Of a stretch of DNA of 64,000 bases, positions 60,337 to 64,000 are shown one piece after another. A model generated the notes under the pieces. It searched no databases, was not told the origin of the DNA, and saw nothing but the letters and a program-made list of their open reading frames with translations. A program made the position numbers and the translations under genes. Each line of letters opens with the position of its first letter. The first letter of the stretch is position 1. Source of the DNA: GCA-2711565 sp963664245 (GTDB lineage: Bacteria > Bacteroidota > Bacteroidia > Bacteroidales > GCA-2711565); NCBI GenBank assembly GCA_963664245.1, contig OY760934.1:1674001-1738000 (forward strand), given 5' to 3'.

Positions 60337-61554
60337 CTACCTATCTTCTATATTATATAACTTATCTTTTAACATTTTAATATGTTCACTAACTTTCTTC
60401 TGTACAATCTTACCATAGTGATTCTGGGTTATCTTTATACTCGAATGTCCTAGGATTTCAGATACTATTTCCATAGGTACATCATTAAAGAGGAGAACTG
60501 TAGTAGCAAAGGTTTTTCTTGCCACATGGTGTGTTAACCTTTTATTGATACCTATGATGTTAGCAATTTCTTTCAGATAAGAATTAAACCGCTGGTTACT
60601 TATTACAGGTAATAAATCATCACCATTACGGTACTTGTCAATGATAGATTTAGCTTTGGGCAGTAAAGGTATTTGTAGAACCTTATTGGTCTTCTTTCTT
60701 TTTATTTGAATCCAAAGCAATTTATCAAATCCCTTTACAATATTATTTGACCGTAAGCTTGCCATTTCCTGGTAAGGTAATCCCGTGTAGCAACAAAAAA
60801 CAAACATGTCTTTTACCTGTTCCAACCGTTCTTGTTTAAACGTGTACCCTTCCATACTTTGAAGCTCTTCTGGGGTCAAATAAACCACTTCTAACAAGAC
60901 TTTCTTAGGTTTATATAGTAGAAATGGGTCACCTGATAAAAACCCCTCAGAAATGGCCAATTTCACTATTTTACGAAGTCTTTGTATGGACTTATTAATG
61001 GTAATCTGCTTTTGTCTTTTTTCTACTTTCAGATAGGTATCAAACTCCTCCAGGAACTTTAATTTTAAATCTGACAGCAAATAGTCTTTTTGTTTATATT
61101 CATAGCGTATAAAGTCTGAAACATGTTTTTTTGCTTCTAGAAATTTTGGATATGTTGATTTAGAATATTCAATACCTACCAGCTTTTTCATTTTAGCATT
61201 ATGCAGGTCAAAGACTTCCAGTAAAGTTTTTTCCTTAGTATCATCTTCACCTTTATACAATCTATAAATATCTTTAACATCAAATGATTCCTTATTGACT
61301 TTTAACGTATAAAAAACCTGGTTTATATTTTGTTTTATAAGGTTTAGTTGAAGGTTCAGTAATTCACTTTCTTTTACCTTTGGGTTAACAATTTGCATAC
61401 TACTTATCCAAAGATCAGGGGTGACAAAATATCCTGTAGCAAATTCAACTCTTTTCTTTTTATAGGTAATTCTACATATAATAGCAGCTTTACCTTCTCT
61501 ATTTAGCCTTGCTTTCAATACAATGAATAAGGCTTTTAAAGCTTCATTTTCCAT
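60337..61554 (-). CDS. int: Tyrosine recombinase (site-specific integrase) of the island
   Basis: 405 aa from ATG 61554 (MENEALKAL); a Met at 61581 is possible but lies close to the repeated TGCACACC boxes. An arm-binding N-terminal domain (LNREGKAAIICRITYKKKRVEF), a SAM-like core-binding domain (about 105-205), then the catalytic domain with HHVARKTFAT (His-x-x-Arg), LGHSSIKITQNHYGKI (His and nucleophile Tyr) and the beta-hairpin Lys near KRKKTNKVLQIP. The first catalytic Arg is replaced: TGLPYQEM instead of TGLRY, as in IntDOT-type enzymes of Bacteroidetes. It lies just inside the right att repeat. Confidence 0.93.
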   Translation of the reverse strand: MENEALKALFIVLKARLNREGKAAIICRITYKKKRVEFATGYFVTPDLWISSMQIVNPKVKESELLNLQLNLIKQNINQVFYTLKVNKESFDVKDIYRLYKGEDDTKEKTLLEVFDLHNAKMKKLVGIEYSKSTYPKFLEAKKHVSDFIRYEYKQKDYLLSDLKLKFLEEFDTYLKVEKRQKQITINKSIQRLRKIVKLAISEGFLSGDPFLLYKPKKVLLEVVYLTPEELQSMEGYTFKQERLEQVKDMFVFCCYTGLPYQEMASLRSNNIVKGFDKLLWIQIKRKKTNKVLQIPLLPKAKSIIDKYRNGDDLLPVISNQRFNSYLKEIANIIGINKRLTHHVARKTFATTVLLFNDVPMEIVSEILGHSSIKITQNHYGKIVQKKVSEHIKMLKDKLYNIEDR

Positions 61555-61609
61555 AATAAAATAACTTAAAAAGATGCACACCTCGGGAAATTAGTTGCAC
61601 ACCGAATTT

Positions 61610-61682
61610 CACACCTAATTGCAACCTATTTTGTGTTTATAACAGTATTTATTGCTATAGGCAGGTACATGAGGTTATAAAT
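61610..61682 (+). repeat. Right attachment repeat (attR) of the island
   Basis: 73 bp identical to 48313-48385. Lies 55 bp upstream of the integrase start codon. Confidence 0.88.
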
Positions 61683-61755
61683 AAAAAAACAATGGGAGAT
61701 GTAAGGAAATCCAGGAATATCAATGTGTTTAGGAGGTGATAGATAAGAAACTACT

Positions 61756-61792
61756 AAAAAAACAAAGACCCCACACTATTGTGTGAGGTCTT
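61756..61792 (-). terminator. Terminator of a lost tRNA transcript
   Basis: AAGACC-c-CACAC / GTGTG-a-GGTCTT with a TATT loop. On the minus strand it ends in a T run. It follows the tRNA-like 3-prime end by five bases. Confidence 0.7.
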
Positions 61793-61797
61793 CTTTG

Positions 61798-61814
61798 TAG
61801 CGGGGGCCGGATTT
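61798..61814 (-). other. 17-nt tRNA 3-prime-end remnant (probable att scar)
   Basis: Read on the minus strand, AAATCCGGCCCCCGCTA matches the last part of a tRNA: end of the T loop, T-stem strand CCGGC, acceptor strand CCCCGCT and discriminator A. The other parts of a tRNA are missing upstream. A terminator follows. This is what is left when an element integrates into a tRNA 3-prime end. The isotype cannot be told. Confidence 0.6.
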
Positions 61815-61882
61815 TTACTAAAGTAGTTAATCCACTAAGGTTCTACATCTTACATCTTCATACTAAACATGCACACCTAACT

Positions 61883-62230
61883 TCACACCTCTGAATGATT
61901 ACTAAAGTATTTTCTCATTTTCTTGAAGTACTTATTCATTTTCTTTACAACTTTTTTTACCCAAACCAAGATTTCTGCATCTGTTGTATAAAGAAATAAA
62001 TATGCTCCCAAGCCTAATAAAATGACCAGTAATATTAAAATTAAGCTATAGGAGATCTCCAATCCAAAGACATCAACACAATAGTAATTCAATGGGAATT
62101 CCAGTTGCTTTTTAAAAACAAATGGTTTACAATCTCGCATAGGAACTTTACCTATGTAAGCAATAAGCATTCCTACTACACTGAATAACAGTATTTTTAC
62201 TGATATTCTTTTTTCTCTTAATGTTTTCAT
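61883..62230 (-). CDS. Small membrane protein of unknown function
   Basis: 115 aa with two membrane helices (about 10-28 and 57-82) and a basic C-terminal tail (KKVVKKMNKYFKKMRKYF). Its end overlaps a TGCACACC/TTCACACC repeat pair. Starts ATG 62230. No family recognised; likely part of the element on the right. Confidence 0.5.
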   Translation of the reverse strand: MKTLREKRISVKILLFSVVGMLIAYIGKVPMRDCKPFVFKKQLEFPLNYYCVDVFGLEISYSLILILLVILLGLGAYLFLYTTDAEILVWVKKVVKKMNKYFKKMRKYFSNHSEV

Positions 62231-62446
62231 CGTAAATTATTTAAAAAAGTTAATCTTAAAATGATAGTAATCTTGTCCTGACAGCAAATACCAACTCACA
62301 AAATCAGGCTTGATATTCTCTCTTCCAAGGAGAGTGAGAGGTAAAAAAAAGCTATATTAAAATGTAGATGTAAAACGACATTTCTTTTTATATCCCTCAT
62401 TTACCCCTCTTAGGGGGAAGAACACACCGGGGTAATGTTCCATTTC

Positions 62447-62881
62447 CTACAATAAACACTCATCATTGAAACTGTAGTATGATTCCTTGGTAATAATCAA
62501 ATGGTCAAGAAGGTTAATATCCAGGTGCTCTCCTGCAACTTTGACCTTTTTTGTAATTGATTTATCAGGTTCACTTGGCTTTAAGTTCCCACTGGGATGG
62601 TTATGAACCAAGATGATGTTTGAGGCATTACATTTAAGGGCTACACCAAACAATAGCCTGACATCAATGATACTTGAGTTTATACCACCTCTTGAGAGTT
62701 CATGGATACCTATTACAAAGTTCCCGTTATTAAGAAGGATCAACTTTACAACCTCCTTGTATTCTAAGATACCTGCATCCCAGTTCTTGAGAATAAAACC
62801 ATAAACATCCTGGCTGCTTTGTATTTTTACCTTCACAGGGTTTAGGTTGGTATATGAGACTTCTATTTCTGCTATATCCAT
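62447..62881 (-). CDS. radC: RadC-family JAB/MPN domain protein
   Basis: 144 aa from ATG 62881 (MDIAEIEVSYT), which lies 5 bp after the preceding gene; an in-frame Met at 62905 would overlap it. The JAMM zinc motif is complete: Glu in LEYKEVVKL, then HNHPSGNLKPSEPD. Such short RadC proteins are common on Bacteroidetes mobile elements; the biochemical role is not established (not DNA repair as once believed). Confidence 0.9.
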   Translation of the reverse strand: MDIAEIEVSYTNLNPVKVKIQSSQDVYGFILKNWDAGILEYKEVVKLILLNNGNFVIGIHELSRGGINSSIIDVRLLFGVALKCNASNIILVHNHPSGNLKPSEPDKSITKKVKVAGEHLDINLLDHLIITKESYYSFNDECLL

Positions 62882-62885
62882 AGTG

Positions 62886-63236
62886 TTATATCTCTGCCAA
62901 CTCAAGGGTTTCTTCTACATCAGCATTTTCATTATCTTGTGAATTGGCAGGGATAAAAACATAGGTATGATCCAGGATCATCTTCTCCCCTGTTTTCTTA
63001 CTGAAGTACTCATAAGGTTTACATGGAACCTTATGGATTTCTCCATCAAGTTCAGAACCTATTAACAGCTCACAGGCTGATTTATCAAATGTAGAGCTTA
63101 CAAAGGCTTTTTTTGACGTGGCAAAATACTGCCCCGTATTTTCATTTTTAACCATCTCTACACCTCCGTGTAGCTCCAGGACATAAAACGTCCTGTTCTC
63201 TGTTACCCTTTCTTTAAAGTTTACAATTCGTACCAT
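62886..63236 (-). CDS. Mobile-element hypothetical protein
   Basis: 116 aa: MVRIVNFKERVTENRTFYVL start, ELHGGVEMVKNENTGQYFAT and KVPCKPYEYFSKKTGEKMIL, acidic C-terminal tail. No signal or helix. It precedes radC by 5 bp (with the later start) and is probably cotranscribed. I recognise it only as a protein type that often accompanies radC on Bacteroidetes elements. Confidence 0.65.
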   Translation of the reverse strand: MVRIVNFKERVTENRTFYVLELHGGVEMVKNENTGQYFATSKKAFVSSTFDKSACELLIGSELDGEIHKVPCKPYEYFSKKTGEKMILDHTYVFIPANSQDNENADVEETLELAEI

Positions 63237-63539
63237 GTTATTAAGTTTTAATTAAGTGAATACCAAACCATCATTCTGCTGTAGAAGGAGTATCAATTCA
63301 AATTGATTATTATGCCAGGCTAAAAATCAATAAAGCGATATGGCTTGGTGGGGGGTGTTTCCTCCCCAAAAAAGTAGGGGGGCTTAGTCTGTGGGGGATT
63401 ACGTTTGCACTATTTTTTTCAAAAAAATTTTATTTTAAAAAAAATTTTCCATGTAAGAGCTGAAAATAATTTTGTTATTTATCCATAAACTCACTAATAT
63501 TGTTTTATAAAGACATAACGAAATAGTTTGCTCTATTCT
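63237..63539. other. G-rich non-coding stretch of the right-hand element
   Basis: Runs GGGGGG (about 63349), TCCCC (63363), GGGGGG (about 63377) and GGGGG (about 63393) in an otherwise AT-rich region, then TACGTTTG at 63400-63407, a plus-strand -7 match. Could hold a promoter and an origin- or transfer-type site; not proven. Confidence 0.35.
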
Positions 63540-63676
63540 TAACGGAAAAATCGGCAATTTAAACCAATAAGAGGCACATAGAGTGAGTAGTCACGCATAT
63601 AGCGTGGGTTACTTGTCATGTGCTTAGGTATGCCGATACCTTCCGTTAGATAAGTATTCCCCACGCTATTTTTTTT
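63540..63676 (+). promoter_or_regulatory. Structured leader with terminator/alternative hairpins
   Basis: A long imperfect hairpin pairs TAACGGAA (63540) with TTCCGTTA (63641), ATCGGCA (63550) with TGCCGAT (63631), GCACAT (63574) with ATGTGC (63618) and CACGC (63592) with GCGTG (63602). ATAGCGTGGG (63599-63608) can instead pair perfectly with CCCACGCTAT (63660-63669), which is followed by eight T. The two folds exclude each other. The gene starts 39 bp after the T run. Confidence 0.55.
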
Positions 63677-63714
63677 GAATAATGCCAACTGGGGACTGGC
63701 ACAAAAAAAACTTT

Positions 63715-64000
63715 ATGAAGCATTTTATAATTCTCTCCGTTCTATTGGCTTTGACAACCATTTCTAATGCCCAGGGATATACAGTAATCAGAAACAAAGA
63801 AGATATTTACACTTCTACCGGGCCACTCCTTTTATCAAAGCATAAAAAACTACCTGTATTGTTTATTTCATTTAATAAAACCTATAATTCCATAGAGAAA
63901 GAAGTTGTATATGATGCAGATATTCTTTTTCATAGTAAATATAAAAGGAAAGCAAACATAGGTGATACTATTAGAATAGAATTAGGAAATGGGCTTAATA
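63715..64000 (+). CDS. N-terminal part of a secreted protein (runs off the window)
   Basis: ATG 63715 begins a clear signal peptide (MKHFIILSVLLALTTISNAQ, cleavage after NA-QG or just before). About 95 residues are visible, with beta-type, Lys-rich sequence (DIYTSTGPLLLSKHKKLPVL). It follows the structured leader. No family recognised; conjugation-associated secreted proteins of Bacteroidetes often look like this, but that is inference. Confidence 0.65.
   Translation, partial: MKHFIILSVLLALTTISNAQGYTVIRNKEDIYTSTGPLLLSKHKKLPVLFISFNKTYNSIEKEVVYDADILFHSKYKRKANIGDTIRIELGNGLN

Larger units (their letters stand above)
48313..61682. mobile_element. 13.3-kb integrated genomic island with tyrosine recombinase
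   Basis: Bounded by identical 73-bp direct repeats (48313-48385 and 61610-61682), with a phage-type integrase gene directly inside the right repeat, reading inward. The cargo is distinctly AT-rich and made of accessory genes: two IS elements, CoiA-like, Fic, STM3941-like, a PRTase-like/receiver pair, a Sak4-like ATPase and a polymerase-like fragment. No structural phage or conjugation genes are present, so it is a small integrative island or satellite rather than a full phage or ICE. Confidence 0.85.

Noticed and set aside
61883..62230. Considered as part of the 13.3-kb island
   Set aside because: It lies outside the 73-bp repeats and to the right of the tRNA scar, so it is assigned to the second element.
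1..64000. CRISPR arrays, rRNA operons, complete tRNA genes
   Set aside because: No regularly spaced repeats and no rRNA or full cloverleaf sequence were seen on reading; only the 17-nt tRNA end at 61798 was found.

Overview
The window looks like a chromosomal segment of an anaerobic or facultative marine-type member of the Bacteroidetes (Marinilabiliales/Prolixibacteraceae-like; this is inference). Supporting signs are a SusC/SusD pair, an RprX/RprY-type two-component system, a DUF4296 lipoprotein, a mitochondrial-type citrate synthase, promoter boxes of the form TTTG-N20-TAnnTTTG, few Shine-Dalgarno sequences, and an AT-rich composition with Bacteroidetes-style codon use. No ribosomal RNA, intact tRNA or CRISPR array was seen.

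Layout. 1-7 kb: the end of an unknown gene, a SusC/SusD outer-membrane uptake pair, and an M23 envelope peptidase whose last ~138 bp are also present as a decayed copy upstream of susC. 7-23 kb: mostly housekeeping genes, namely indolepyruvate oxidoreductase (iorAB), an ACP phosphodiesterase-like gene, a cyclic-nucleotide-domain histidine kinase, yjbQ-gltA-icd, PspC/LiaF-like envelope genes, rprXY, an OsmC-thioesterase pair, dtd, pdxJ, a HEPN-like accessory gene and an alpha/beta hydrolase. 23-36 kb: a coherent sulfur-respiration locus. It holds tatC, a DsrE-like protein, a TusE-like protein, a Cys-bearing Crp/Fnr regulator, two rhodanese-fold membrane proteins whose only cysteine is the last residue, a YeeE/YedE transporter split into two genes, PsrC-PsrB-PsrA, then a divergent Rieske protein and a cytochrome b fused to a twelve-haem cytochrome c, and a MobA-MobB fusion for the molybdenum cofactor. 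36-48 kb: MATE exporter with a 42-residue upstream ORF, queA, a second Crp/Fnr regulator, pssA, lptB, kdsD, recQ, deoC and a GT2 glycosyltransferase.

48.3-61.7 kb is a 13.3-kb integrated island bounded by a perfect 73-bp direct repeat, with its tyrosine recombinase just inside the right end. It carries a broken IS256-type element, three genes separated by cassette-like repeat modules (CoiA-like, Fic, STM3941-like), an IS3-family element with a programmed frameshift site, a large phosphoribosyltransferase-like protein truncated by that IS and paired with a receiver-domain protein (candidate conflict/signalling system), a Sak4-like RecA-fold ATPase and a polymerase-like fragment. About 115 bp beyond the right repeat is a 17-nt tRNA 3-prime-end scar with its terminator. 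This suggests that the rest of the window (RadC-like protein, small element genes, a structured leader and a secreted protein) belongs to a second, tRNA-targeting element that continues past the edge.

How the genes work together (inference): PsrA is exported by Tat and needs molybdopterin cofactor from MobAB. PsrABC, the YedE halves, the rhodanese-like proteins, DsrE and TusE together suggest import, transfer and respiratory turnover of sulfane sulfur. The Rieske/cytochrome b-multihaem pair would link the quinone pool to periplasmic electron carriers.
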